Assembly (NCBI RefSeq): GCF_001875325.1
Contig: NZ_MDDC01000002.1
Location: 123,998 to 187,997, forward strand
Source: Neomoorella thermoacetica
Lineage (GTDB): Bacteria; Bacillota; DSM-521; Neomoorellales; Neomoorellaceae
Length of the DNA stretch: 64,000 nucleotides
Direction: 5' to 3'
Below, piece after piece: positions 47,430 to 56,231 of this stretch. The notes below the pieces were generated by a model. The model was given only the letters and a program-made list of their open reading frames with translations. It did no database searches and was not told the DNA's origin. Numbering within the stretch: position 1 is the first letter of the stretch; each line of letters opens with the position of its first letter. The position numbers and the translations under genes are program-made.

Positions 47430-49583
47430 GTGGACCTGCAAGAACTGGAACAAAAGATTAAAAGCTACCAGCCGGATGCCGATTTAAAGCTGGTGCGGGA
47501 TGCCTATACCCTCGCGGCTACGGCCCATCGAGGCCAGAAACGACGCTCGGGGGAGGATTACATTACCCATCCCCTCCAGGTGGCTGCCATCCTGGCGGAA
47601 CTCCAGCTCGACGTAGTCACCATTGCCGCCGCCCTCCTCCATGATGTAGTGGAAGATACGCCCGTCAGCCTGGACACTATCAGAGACCTCTTTGGCGAGG
47701 AAGTGGCCCTGCTGGTAGACGGGGTAACCAAGTTGAGCCGCCTGGAATACAAGACCAAGGAAGAGCAGCAGGCGGAAACCCTGCGCAAAATGTTCCTGGC
47801 CATGGCCCAGGACATCCGGGTCATCCTTATCAAGCTGGCCGACCGCCTGCACAACATGCGGACTTTAAAATACCATCCGCCGGAAAAGCAGCAGGAGATT
47901 GCCCGGGAGACCCTGGAGATCTTTGCCCCCCTGGCCCATCGCCTGGGTATCTTCCGCCTGAAGTGGGAACTGGAAGACCAGTCCCTGCGCTACCTGGAAC
48001 CGGAGCGCTACTACGAACTGGTCAACAGTATCAATATGAAGCGGCGGGAACGGGAAGAGTATATCCGGCAGGTAGTCGACATCCTGCGCGAGAAGCTGGA
48101 TGAAGCCGGCATCAAGGCCGATATCCAGGGACGGCCCAAGCATTTTTACAGCATCTACAACAAGATGGTGAAGCAGGGCAAGGAACTGAGCGAGATCTAC
48201 GACCTTATCGCCGTCCGGGTGATTGTCGATACCGTCAAGGAGTGTTACGCCGTCCTGGGGGTAGTCCACGCCATCTGGAAGCCCATCCCCGGGCGTTTCA
48301 AGGACTACGTGGCCATGCCCAAGCCCAATATGTACCAGTCCCTGCATACCACCGTCATTGGGCCCAACGGGGACCCCTTTGAGATCCAGATCCGCACCTG
48401 GGAGATGCACCGTACGGCCGAATACGGTATCGCCGCCCACTGGCGCTATAAAGAAGGGGGCGGCGCGTCCGACCGGGAGTTCGAGCAGAAGTTGACCTGG
48501 TTGCGCCAGCTCCTGGACTGGCAGCGGGAGATGCGGGACCCCCGGGAGTTCATGGAATCCCTGCGTATCGACCTCTTTTCCGACCGGGTCTATGTCTTTA
48601 CCCCCAGGGGGGATGTCGTCGAGTTGCCGGCGGGTTCGGTACCCATTGATTTCGCCTACCGGGTGCATACGGACGTCGGGCACCGCTGTACCGGCGCCCG
48701 GGTGAACGGCCGCATTGTTCCCCTGGACTACCAGTTAAAGACCGGCGATATAGTAGAGGTACTGACGACCAAGGGCAGCCGGCCCAGCCGGGACTGGCTG
48801 CATATCGTCAAGACTTCCCAGGCCAAAAACCGCATTCGCCAGTGGTTTAGGAAGGAGGAACGGGAGAAAAACCTGGCCCGGGGACGGGAACTCCTGGAAA
48901 AGGAATGCCAGAAACAGGGGTTCGACCCCGAAGAGGTCCTCAAGCCGTCCTTCCTCCAGGAAGCAGCCCGGAAATTCAACCTGGCCACCGTAGAGGACCT
49001 CTACGTAACGGTTGGAGACGGCGTTATCACCCCCTTCCAGGTCCTGGGCCGCCTCAAAGGGGAAGAAGAACCGCCGCCTGAAGAAGTGGTCAAGAACACC
49101 CTCAAGCCCTGGAGCGGTTATGGCAAGCCTTCCCACGGGGTACGGGTCAAAGGCGTCGACAACCTGGAGATCCGCCTGGCCCACTGCTGTAATCCCCTGC
49201 CCGGCGATGCCATTACCGGCTATATCACCAGGGGCCGGGGCGTAACTGTCCACCGGGCCGATTGTCCCAATATTCTCCATCACCAGGAGACAGAGAAGGA
49301 GCGGATTATCGAAGTAGCCTGGGACGACGGGGCCGAGGCAACCTACCAGGTGCAGATTGAAGCCCTCGCCCTGGACCGGCCCAACCTGGCCCTGGACATC
49401 ATGACCGCCGTGGCGGATACCAAGACTATCATCAACTCCATCCATGCCCGGGCCACGCGCAATGACCAGGCCCTGGTGGATCTGAAAATTGAGATCAGGA
49501 GCCTGGAGCACCTGGAGTACATCATGGATAAGGTGCGCCGCATCCGGGACGTGACCGAGGTCAAAAGGGTAGTTCCCGGGTAA
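47430..49583 (+). CDS. relA: Bifunctional (p)ppGpp synthetase/hydrolase Rel
   Basis: A 717-residue long Rel. The N-terminal HD hydrolase is intact (YITHPLQVAAILAE, ALLHDVVEDT), as is the synthetase (RPKHFYSIYNKM, YAVLGVVHAIWKPIPGRFKD), so it should both make and degrade (p)ppGpp. TGS (VYVFTPRGDVVELPAGSVPIDF), zinc-finger-like (AHCCNPLPGD) and ACT domains follow. GTG 47430 is 4 bp after recJ, with GAGGGGAGG upstream. Confidence 0.96.
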   Translation: MDLQELEQKIKSYQPDADLKLVRDAYTLAATAHRGQKRRSGEDYITHPLQVAAILAELQLDVVTIAAALLHDVVEDTPVSLDTIRDLFGEEVALLVDGVTKLSRLEYKTKEEQQAETLRKMFLAMAQDIRVILIKLADRLHNMRTLKYHPPEKQQEIARETLEIFAPLAHRLGIFRLKWELEDQSLRYLEPERYYELVNSINMKRREREEYIRQVVDILREKLDEAGIKADIQGRPKHFYSIYNKMVKQGKELSEIYDLIAVRVIVDTVKECYAVLGVVHAIWKPIPGRFKDYVAMPKPNMYQSLHTTVIGPNGDPFEIQIRTWEMHRTAEYGIAAHWRYKEGGGASDREFEQKLTWLRQLLDWQREMRDPREFMESLRIDLFSDRVYVFTPRGDVVELPAGSVPIDFAYRVHTDVGHRCTGARVNGRIVPLDYQLKTGDIVEVLTTKGSRPSRDWLHIVKTSQAKNRIRQWFRKEEREKNLARGRELLEKECQKQGFDPEEVLKPSFLQEAARKFNLATVEDLYVTVGDGVITPFQVLGRLKGEEEPPPEEVVKNTLKPWSGYGKPSHGVRVKGVDNLEIRLAHCCNPLPGDAITGYITRGRGVTVHRADCPNILHHQETEKERIIEVAWDDGAEATYQVQIEALALDRPNLALDIMTAVADTKTIINSIHARATRNDQALVDLKIEIRSLEHLEYIMDKVRRIRDVTEVKRVVPG

Positions 49584-49666
49584 AAGGAGTTACTATTTTC
49601 GTGAGAGGCTGATAACTATAGAAGCCGGGGTGTGATTGTGTTAAACTTCAGGATAGGTGATCGCCC

Positions 49667-50116
49667 ATGAGGGCGGTAGTCCAGCGGGTCAAAAGGGCCA
49701 GGGTGACGGTAGCCGGGGAAGAGATTGCCGCCATCGGTCCCGGCCTGCTCGTCTTCCTGGGGGTGGGGCAGCAGGACGGCCCGGCCGACGTGGAGTACCT
49801 GGCCGATAAAGTCGCCGGCCTGCGGATCTTCGCCGACGGGGAAGGTAAAATGAACCTGTCCGTCAGGGACACCGGCGGGGAAGTCCTGGCAGTTTCCCAG
49901 TTTACCCTGTACGGCGACTGCCGCAAGGGCCGGCGGCCCAGTTTCACCGCCGCGGCCCCGCCGGAGCAGGCCCTGGACCTTTACCGGCAGTTCGTTGCCG
50001 CCCTGGCCGCCCGGGGCCTGAAGGTGGCCACCGGCAGGTTCCAGGCCGACATGCTGGTGGCCCTGGAAAACGACGGGCCGGTAACCATGCTCCTGGACAG
50101 CCGGCGGCTTTTTTAA
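49667..50116 (+). CDS. dtd: D-aminoacyl-tRNA deacylase
   Basis: A 149-residue Dtd beginning [15 protein letters not shown], with the [16 protein letters not shown] motif (active-site Thr, SQxT) and the GP-like cis-Pro loop near the C terminus ([11 protein letters not shown]). It removes D-amino acids from tRNA. ATG 49667 follows AGGTGAT. The rel-dtd order is conserved in Firmicutes. Confidence 0.95.
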   Translation: MRAVVQRVKRARVTVAGEEIAAIGPGLLVFLGVGQQDGPADVEYLADKVAGLRIFADGEGKMNLSVRDTGGEVLAVSQFTLYGDCRKGRRPSFTAAAPPEQALDLYRQFVAALAARGLKVATGRFQADMLVALENDGPVTMLLDSRRLF

Positions 50117-50490
50117 ATAATGTACAGAGGAGCCCCTCATGGGGGCTGACGCCTGCGCCACCGGACAATGAAAATGCAGGCTGGACAAGGGGCGGGGGAT
50201 ACAGGCGGTGGGCGACTTGCTTCGAGGCGCAAGTAAACTTTGCGCGAAGCCGGAAGCTTCGCGGCGGTGAACGGGATGGGGATCGCAAGGTAATCTTAGG
50301 AACCAAAATTTCCACTCCCAGCTGTGCTTATTAAGAGAGATAAAGCCAGGCCATCCCCGCCGCTTAAACAACTGGGCGCCGGGTTTGCCAGCTCAAGCAC
50401 CCGGAGCCCGGAGCCTGTACCTCCCGCCTCCGGGAAGCCAACCAATAATCGCCTAATTGGTAGAATCCTATTATTGGAGGAGGTCGACCT
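50117..50490. other. Intergenic region dtd-MBL with competing hairpins
   Basis: There is no supported gene in these 374 bp. The middle is G-rich and holds overlapping inverted repeats: GCTTCG (50219-50224), CGAAGC (50245-50250) and GCTTCG (50256-50261), so the centre arm can pair with either side. A T-box AGGGTGG sequence was looked for and not found. A ribosome site (GGAGGAGG) closes the region. Confidence 0.5.
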
Positions 50491-51114
50491 ATGTTCCTCA
50501 AGACCCTGGTGGTGGGTCCCCTGGGAGCCAATTGCTACCTCATCGGCTGCCCGGCAACGGGCGAAGGGGCCGTCATCGACCCCGGCGCCGAGGGCGAGCG
50601 TATCCTGGCGGCGGCCCGGGAGGCCGGCCTGAACATCAAGCAGATCATCAATACCCACGGCCACGGCGACCATATCGGCGCCAACGGGGCCATCAAGGCG
50701 GCCACCGGCGCCGCCATCCTGATCCACCGCGCGGATGCCCACTACCTGACAGACCCGGGCCGGAACCTATCAGTACTTCTCGGCTCCCGGGAAGCCAGCC
50801 CCCCGGCCGACCACCTCCTGGAGGAAGGCGATACCATAAATGTCGGTAAGACTGTTACCCTGAAGGTCATCCATACCCCCGGGCATACCCCGGGCGGGAT
50901 TTGTCTCCAGGGTGAGGGGTGGATTTTTACCGGTGACACCCTTTTTGCCGGGTCTATCGGCCGGACCGATTTCCCCGGTGGCTCCTACAGCCAGCTCATC
51001 AGCTCCATCAAGGAAAAGCTTTTCACCCTGGACGACGCCCTGGAGGTTTACCCCGGTCACGGCCCGGCCTCAACTATCGGTGCCGAACGGGTGGGTAACC
51101 CCTTCTTCACTTAA
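50491..51114 (+). CDS. MBL-fold metallo-hydrolase (glyoxalase II-like)
   Basis: A 207-residue metallo-beta-lactamase fold protein. Metal ligands: THGHGDHIGA (HxHxDH), HTPGHTPGG, TGDTLFAGSIGRTD and YPGHG. The arrangement is that of YcbL/glyoxalase II-like hydrolases; the substrate (a thioester such as S-lactoyl-thiol, or a persulfide) cannot be told. No rhodanese domain. ATG 50491 follows GGAGGAGG. Hydrolases of this type commonly sit before hisS in Clostridia. Confidence 0.88.
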   Translation: MFLKTLVVGPLGANCYLIGCPATGEGAVIDPGAEGERILAAAREAGLNIKQIINTHGHGDHIGANGAIKAATGAAILIHRADAHYLTDPGRNLSVLLGSREASPPADHLLEEGDTINVGKTVTLKVIHTPGHTPGGICLQGEGWIFTGDTLFAGSIGRTDFPGGSYSQLISSIKEKLFTLDDALEVYPGHGPASTIGAERVGNPFFT

Positions 51115-51137
51115 TCAACCATTTTGGGAGGACAATC

Positions 51138-52409
51138 ATGTTAACCAGTCGCCCGCGGGGCACGGAAGATATCCTGCCGGAAGAGGTCGGCCGCTGGTAT
51201 CTCCTGGAGAACACGGCCCGGGAGGTCAGCCGCCTCTACGGCTACCGGGAGATCCGGACGCCTATCTTTGAACATACCGAGCTTTTTAACCGCGGCGTGG
51301 GGGATACCAGCGATATCGTCGAAAAGGAGATGTACACCTTTATTGATCGCGGTGGTCGCAGCCTGACCCTGAGGCCGGAAGGCACGGCCCCGGTGGTGCG
51401 GGCCTTTGTGGAACACAGCCTGGAGGCCCGCGGCCTGCCGGTAAAGCTGTTCTACCTGGGGCCCATGTTCCGCTACGGCCGGCCCCAGGCCGGACGGCTG
51501 CGCCAGTTTCACCAGTTCGGCGTCGAGGCCTTTGGTTCCCGGGACCCGGCCCTTGACGCCGAGGTCATCGCCCTGGCAATGGATTTTTATGCCCGCCTGG
51601 GGCTGAAGGACCTGGAGCTGCATCTAAACAGTGTCGGCTGCCCGGACTGCCGCCCGGCCCACCGGGAGAAACTCAAGGCCTACCTGCGTCCCCGCCTGGA
51701 CGATCTCTGCCCTACCTGCCAGGGCCGCTTCGAGCGCAATCCCCTGCGGATCTTTGACTGCAAGAGCCCGGCCTGCCGGGAGATTGTCAGGGGGGCGCCC
51801 ACGGTGGCCGCTTCCCTGTGCCCCGATTGCGCCGGTCACTTTGACCGGGTCCAGGAGTATTTGAAAGCCCTGGGTATCGATTTTATCCTGGACGAGCACC
51901 TGGTCCGGGGGCTGGACTACTATACCAGGACGGCCTTTGAAGTCATGGTGAAGGGTATCGGCGCCCAGAGCTCCATCGGCGGCGGCGGCCGCTACGACGG
52001 CCTGGTGGCGGCCCTGGGCGGCAAGCAGGTACCGGGGATTGGCTTTGGCTTAGGCCTGGAGCGGGTCCTGCTGGCCCTGGAGACCCAGGGCCGGGAACTG
52101 CCGCCGGAGGGGGGAGTGGACGTCCTGGTGGTGACTGCCGGCACCGGCGTGGACCTGGCGGCCTTCCGTTTACTGGCCGGCCTCAGGGCCGCCGGCATCC
52201 GGGCCGATAAGGATTACCTGGAACGCAGCCTCAAGGGCCAGATGAAGTATGCCAATCGCTACCCGGCCAGGATGGCGGTAATCCTGGGCGAGGAAGAGCT
52301 GGCCCGGGGCCGGGTGTCAGTCCGCCGCCTGGACACGGGCAGCCAGGAAGAGGTCCCCCTGGCAGGGGTAGTAGATTACTGCAGGAAAATGAAGGAGAGT
52401 GGATGTTAG
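51138..52409 (+). CDS. hisS: Histidyl-tRNA synthetase
   Basis: A 423-residue class II synthetase. Motif 2 FRYGRPQAGRLRQFHQFG, His-specific LVRGLDYYTRTAFEV and GGGGRYDGL, motif 3 GIGFGLGLERVLLAL, and a C-terminal anticodon domain are present. Cys-rich CPDC and CPTC motifs occur in the insertion, as in some bacterial HisRS. ATG 51138 follows GGGAGGAC. Overlaps aspS by 7 bp. No T-box precedes it. Confidence 0.96.
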   Translation: MLTSRPRGTEDILPEEVGRWYLLENTAREVSRLYGYREIRTPIFEHTELFNRGVGDTSDIVEKEMYTFIDRGGRSLTLRPEGTAPVVRAFVEHSLEARGLPVKLFYLGPMFRYGRPQAGRLRQFHQFGVEAFGSRDPALDAEVIALAMDFYARLGLKDLELHLNSVGCPDCRPAHREKLKAYLRPRLDDLCPTCQGRFERNPLRIFDCKSPACREIVRGAPTVAASLCPDCAGHFDRVQEYLKALGIDFILDEHLVRGLDYYTRTAFEVMVKGIGAQSSIGGGGRYDGLVAALGGKQVPGIGFGLGLERVLLALETQGRELPPEGGVDVLVVTAGTGVDLAAFRLLAGLRAAGIRADKDYLERSLKGQMKYANRYPARMAVILGEEELARGRVSVRRLDTGSQEEVPLAGVVDYCRKMKESGC

Positions 52410-54205
52410 TGGTCGAGGGTATAGCCGGACTCCACCGCAGCCACGGCTGCGGGGAGTTGACGGCGGCTGATGCCGGCAAGGAAGTCACCCTGATGGGCTG
52501 GGTCCACCGGCGCCGGGATCACGGCGGCCTGATTTTTATTGACCTCCGGGACCGCTCCGGCCTGGTGCAGGTAGTTTGCGACCCGGAGTCCGGGCCGGCC
52601 TTTCAAAAGGCAGAAGAAGTACGCAACGAGTATGTGGTGGCCGTCCGGGGCCTGGTGCGCCGGCGGCCCGAAGGGACAGCCAACCCCAAACTGCCTACCG
52701 GCGAAATTGAAGTGGTAGCCGGGGAATTTCGCCTGCTAAACCGGGCCAAGACACCGCCCTTTTATATCGACGACGGCATTGATGTGGATGAAGCCTTACG
52801 CCTGCGTTACCGGTACCTGGACCTGCGCCGGCCGGAGATGCAGCGGCTCCTTTACCTGCGTTACCGGACTACCAGGGCCATACGCGACTTCCTGGACGCC
52901 CGCGGTTTCTGGGAGATTGAAACCCCCATGCTGACCCGCAGCACCCCGGAAGGGGCCCGGGACTTCCTGGTGCCCAGCCGGCTGCGGCCGGGGGAGTTCT
53001 TCGCCCTGCCCCAATCCCCCCAGCTTTTCAAACAGATCCTCATGGTGGCCGGGGTAGAGCGGTACTTTCAGATCGTCCGCTGCTTCCGGGATGAGGACCT
53101 GCGGGCCGACCGCCAGCCGGAGTTTACCCAGCTGGATATGGAGATGTCCTTTGTCCAGCGGGAGGATATCCTCAAACTCGTCGAGGAACTCATGGCCTAT
53201 GTTTTCCGGGAGACCATGGGAGTGGAGCTGGCCCTGCCCCTGCCACGCCTCACTTACCAGGAGGCCATGGACCGTTACGGCTCCGACAAGCCCGATATCC
53301 GTTTCGGTATGGAGATAGCAGACGTATCCGACCTGGTGGCCGGCTGCGGCTTTAAAGTTTTCGCCGAGGCCGTCGCCCGCGGGGGCGTGGTACGCGGCCT
53401 CTGCGCCCCGGGCTGCGCCGGGTACTCCCGCCGGGAACTGGATGAGCTGACCAGGCAGGCGGCGGTCTTCGGCGCTAAAGGGCTGGCCTGGATGGCCGTC
53501 ACCCCCGAGGGTATCCGTTCCCCCATTGCCAAGTTCTTCACTGCCGGCGAGCTGGAGGGCCTGGTCGCCCGCCTGGCAGGCAAGCCCGGCGACCTCCTCC
53601 TCTTTGTGGCCGATACGGAAACGACGGCCGCCACGGCCCTGGGAGCCCTGCGCCTGGAGATGGGGCGGCGCCTGCACCTCTATGATCCGGAACAGCTGGC
53701 CTTTACCTGGGTGACGGAGTTTCCCCTCCTGGAATACAGCGCGGAAGAGAAACGCTATGTAGCCGTGCACCATCCCTTTACCATGCCCATGGAAGAAGAC
53801 TGGCCCCTGCTGGACAGCGACCCCCTGCGGGTCCGGGCCCTGGCCTACGACCTGGTCTTAAACGGCGTCGAGCTGGGAGGGGGCAGTATCCGGATTCACC
53901 GCCGGGACATCCAGGAGAAGATGTTTAATCTGCTGGGCTTTACCCCGGAGGCCGCCCGGGATAAATTCGGCTTCCTGCTGGATGCCTTTGAGTACGGTAC
54001 CCCGCCCCACGGCGGCATCGCCTTTGGCCTGGACCGGATGCTGATGCTTATGGCCCGGCGGGATACTATCCGCGATTGCATCCCTTTCCCCAAGACCCAG
54101 AGCGGCACCTGCCTGATGACGGCGGCCCCCTCGGGCGTATCCCCGGAGCAACTCCAGGAACTCCACCTTAGGAGCACGGCACGAAAGAGTACCAATCCTG
54201 CCTGA
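52403..54205 (+). CDS. aspS: Aspartyl-tRNA synthetase
   Basis: A 600-residue bacterial-type AspRS: N-terminal OB fold (VTLMGWVHRRRDHGGLIFID), catalytic core with motif 2 (FRDEDLRADRQPEFTQLD), a GAD insertion (about 290-410) and motif 3 (GIAFGLDRMLMLMARRD). It charges tRNA-Asp, possibly also tRNA-Asn. ATG 52403 is within the end of hisS and follows GAAGGAGAG. 6S RNA lies directly downstream. Confidence 0.96.
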   Translation: MLVVEGIAGLHRSHGCGELTAADAGKEVTLMGWVHRRRDHGGLIFIDLRDRSGLVQVVCDPESGPAFQKAEEVRNEYVVAVRGLVRRRPEGTANPKLPTGEIEVVAGEFRLLNRAKTPPFYIDDGIDVDEALRLRYRYLDLRRPEMQRLLYLRYRTTRAIRDFLDARGFWEIETPMLTRSTPEGARDFLVPSRLRPGEFFALPQSPQLFKQILMVAGVERYFQIVRCFRDEDLRADRQPEFTQLDMEMSFVQREDILKLVEELMAYVFRETMGVELALPLPRLTYQEAMDRYGSDKPDIRFGMEIADVSDLVAGCGFKVFAEAVARGGVVRGLCAPGCAGYSRRELDELTRQAAVFGAKGLAWMAVTPEGIRSPIAKFFTAGELEGLVARLAGKPGDLLLFVADTETTAATALGALRLEMGRRLHLYDPEQLAFTWVTEFPLLEYSAEEKRYVAVHHPFTMPMEEDWPLLDSDPLRVRALAYDLVLNGVELGGGSIRIHRRDIQEKMFNLLGFTPEAARDKFGFLLDAFEYGTPPHGGIAFGLDRMLMLMARRDTIRDCIPFPKTQSGTCLMTAAPSGVSPEQLQELHLRSTARKSTNPA

Positions 54206-54242
54206 AACGCCTGATCCGGTAACAGGTGGCATGGCCCGGTAC

Positions 54243-54271
54243 TTGCAAAAACTTTAAGTTTATGTTAATAT
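54243..54271 (+). promoter_or_regulatory. Promoter of 6S RNA
   Basis: TTGCAA (54243-54248) and TAATAT (54266-54271), spacer exactly 17 bp; start expected near 54278. Confidence 0.7.
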
Positions 54272-54277
54272 CATTGG

Positions 54278-54492
54278 TGTCAACGAAAAACGAAAAGATT
54301 TTTACCCTGCGATGTTCGTGAAGAGCCGTGCAGTTTTGAGCCAACACCAAAACTTAGGGAACCTGACATCCGGGCATGGCTTGCAGGCCCCAGTTTCCAG
54401 GGGAAGCAAAAAGTGTCCGTGGAGGTACCCACCTGCTGAGAGCAGGTTCAAAAACCACGGCATTCACGGCATTTGTGGGGTTTTATTTTTTT
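54278..54492 (+). ncRNA. ssrS: 6S RNA (SsrS/BsrA-type)
   Basis: A stand-alone RNA gene between aspS and tcdA, the same place as 6S-1 (bsrA) in Bacillus. It has its own promoter and an intrinsic terminator. A long-range closing stem is visible: CCTGC near 54305 with GCAGG near 54442, flanked by TTTTT and AAAAA arms, as expected for the rod-shaped molecule that mimics an open promoter and binds housekeeping RNA polymerase. The central part (GTGAAGAGCC, AACCTGACATCCGGGCATGG) is typical in style. Ends are approximate. Confidence 0.75.
54451..54492 (+). terminator. Terminator of 6S RNA
   Basis: AAAACCAC (54451-54458) pairs with GTGG and TTTT (54475-54484, two-base bulge), followed by ATTTTTTT. 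It lies just before the tcdA ribosome site. Confidence 0.7.
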
Positions 54493-54503
54493 GAGGTGCA
54501 ACT

Positions 54504-55232
54504 GTGGAGAGTTTTTGGTCGCGCACGGAAATGCTCATCGGTGCTGCAGGCCGAAAACGCCTGGCCGCAGCGCGGGTGGCGGTTATCGGTACCGGCGGTG
54601 TCGGCTCCTTTGCCGTAGAAGGCCTGGCCCGGGCGGGGGTCGGTTACCTGGAACTGGTAGACCCGGACGTAGTCAGGCCCAGCAACCTCAACCGCCAGCT
54701 GCCGGCCCTGGGCTCCACCCTGGGACAACCCAAGGTCGCCGTCCTGGCGGCCCGCTGCCGCGATATTAACCCGGAAGCGACCGTCATCCCCAGGCAGGAA
54801 GCCTACAGCCCGGCCACGGGCTTAAAATTTGTCCGGCCGGACCTGGACTTCCTGGTGGACGCCATCGACAGCTTGAAGGCCAAGATCGACCTTCTGGCCA
54901 CGGCCGTTACGGCCGGGCGGCCCATCGCCAGCAGTATGGGTGCCGGCAACCGCCTGGACCCCACCCTGCTGCGGGTAGCCGACATCAGCGCCACCCGGGG
55001 TTGCCCCCTGGCCCGGGCTGTCCGGCGGGGCCTCCGGGCCCGGGGAATCGCCGGGGGCGTGCCGGTGGTTTACTCGGAGGAGCCACCTATTGAGGCCCGG
55101 ATGCAACCGCAGCTGGAACCTGGAGAGCGGCAACCACCTGGCAGTATGATCTTCGTTCCGGCGGTGGCCGGCCTGATCCTGGCCAACCTGGTGGTGAGGT
55201 CCCTCCTGCAGGGTGACGGTGATAGTAAGTAG
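54504..55232 (+). CDS. tcdA: tRNA threonylcarbamoyladenosine dehydratase (TcdA/YrvM)
   Basis: A 242-residue E1-like ThiF-fold enzyme that cyclises t6A37 of tRNA with ATP. Nucleotide loop VIGTGGVGSFAVEGLARAGV, then LVDPDVVRPSNLNRQ and DAIDSLKAKIDL; the C terminus has PGSMIFVPAVAGLILAN. GTG 54504 follows GAGGTG. Gene order aspS-6S RNA-tcdA matches Bacillus and supports the assignment. Confidence 0.9.
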   Translation: MESFWSRTEMLIGAAGRKRLAAARVAVIGTGGVGSFAVEGLARAGVGYLELVDPDVVRPSNLNRQLPALGSTLGQPKVAVLAARCRDINPEATVIPRQEAYSPATGLKFVRPDLDFLVDAIDSLKAKIDLLATAVTAGRPIASSMGAGNRLDPTLLRVADISATRGCPLARAVRRGLRARGIAGGVPVVYSEEPPIEARMQPQLEPGERQPPGSMIFVPAVAGLILANLVVRSLLQGDGDSK

Positions 55233-55233
55233 T

Positions 55234-55295
55234 TGCCCGCGCCGGGAAAATCCATTATACTGGACAGGGATACAAACCCCGGGGAAGGGGGGTAG
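55234..55295 (+). promoter_or_regulatory. csoR promoter with candidate CsoR operator
   Basis: TTGCCC (55234-55239) and TATACT (55257-55262), spacer 17 bp. Just downstream, 55271-55295 holds TAC, CCCCGGGG and a G-run ending GGGTA, resembling GC-rich CsoR operators. This suggests autoregulation. Confidence 0.5.
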
Positions 55296-55301
55296 GAAAG
55301 T

Positions 55302-55595
55302 TTGAGCAGGAAACCCGGCGAAGAAAGCTCCTATGCGCCCCATCGGGAGGATCTGCTGCTCCGCCTGCGGAAGATCGAGGGTCAGGTCAAGGGTATCCAC
55401 CGCATGATCGAGGAGGACAAGTACTGCGTCGATATCCTGATCCAGATTGCGGCCGTACGGGCAGCGCTGAAAAAGGTAGGTAGCATGATCTTTGAATCCC
55501 ATGTCCGGGGCTGTGTCCGGACGGCAATCGTCAACCAGGCAGATAAAGAGATCATTAGCGAACTCATTGATGTCTTAAACCGTTTCATAAGTTAA
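55302..55595 (+). CDS. csoR: CsoR/RcnR-family metal-sensing repressor
   Basis: A 97-residue all-helical repressor. The Cu(I) ligand set of CsoR is present: Cys in DKYCVDIL, His in FESHVRGC and the following Cys. Helix 1 motif [19 protein letters not shown] is typical. Metal binding releases it from DNA. No copper exporter (copA) or chaperone (copZ) is adjacent; thioredoxin follows, so a redox or sulfur-related role is possible. The TTG start follows a G-rich ribosome site. Confidence 0.85.
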   Translation: MSRKPGEESSYAPHREDLLLRLRKIEGQVKGIHRMIEEDKYCVDILIQIAAVRAALKKVGSMIFESHVRGCVRTAIVNQADKEIISELIDVLNRFIS

Positions 55596-55617
55596 AAAAT
55601 CCTGGGGAGGCGGCGCT

Positions 55618-55947
55618 ATGGCAGCGTCAAATATTGTGACCCTGACGGACGCCAATTTCGAAGAAGAAGTGCTTTCGGCGACAGCCCCGGTCCTGGTTGA
55701 TTTCTGGGCCGCCTGGTGCGGTCCCTGCCGGATGATTGCTCCCATTGTGGACGAGCTGGCTCAGGAGTACGCCGGCAAAGTCAAGGTGGCCAAGCTGAAC
55801 GTAGACGAGTACCCCAAGATCCCCGCCGACTACGGGATCATGAGCATCCCGACTCTGATCCTGTTTAAAAACGGTGAGGTTATCACCCGGACAGTCGGTT
55901 ATCAAAGCAAGGAAAAACTGGCCCGGGTTTTAGAGAATAATTTATAG
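55618..55947 (+). CDS. trxA: Thioredoxin
   Basis: A 109-residue thioredoxin with the WCGPC active site in [14 protein letters not shown], the cis-Pro in [12 protein letters not shown] and normal length. It reduces protein disulfides with thioredoxin reductase. ATG 55618, 22 bp after csoR, follows GGGGAGG, so the two are probably one operon. It is the last chromosomal-core gene before the accessory island. Confidence 0.95.
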   Translation: MAASNIVTLTDANFEEEVLSATAPVLVDFWAAWCGPCRMIAPIVDELAQEYAGKVKVAKLNVDEYPKIPADYGIMSIPTLILFKNGEVITRTVGYQSKEKLARVLENNL

Positions 55948-55963
55948 TTTATAGGTATACCGC

Positions 55964-55999
55964 CCCCGGGGACAAAGCAGGTAGTACCCCGGGGTTTTT
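55964..55999 (+). terminator. Terminator after trxA
   Basis: CCCCGGGG (55964-55971) can pair with CCCCGGGG (55987-55994), followed by TTTTTG. The 230 bp from here to hsdM are AT-rich, with a weak -10 (TATAAT, 56200) and no gene seen. Confidence 0.75.
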
Positions 56000-56231
56000 G
56001 TGTGGATGGCCTGCCTCCAGGATGCGGTCATTGCATGGGGGTGGCCTAGCAGGAAAAATTGGGAAGGAAATGTAAAGCTAGAAGGATCTGGCGCAGAAAA
56101 AAGAATAATATAGGTAAATTCGTTGTTCGTTCGTAGAAGAAAAATAGTAGTCACCCAATATGACAAAAACAAGGAAGAAAAACAGCGAGTAAAGAACCAT
56201 ATAATTCCCATGTAATAACGGAGGAAAGGCC

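Noticed and set aside
51115..51137. T-box before hisS
   Set aside because: Only 23 bp separate the genes, and the long region before the MBL gene lacks T-box motifs.
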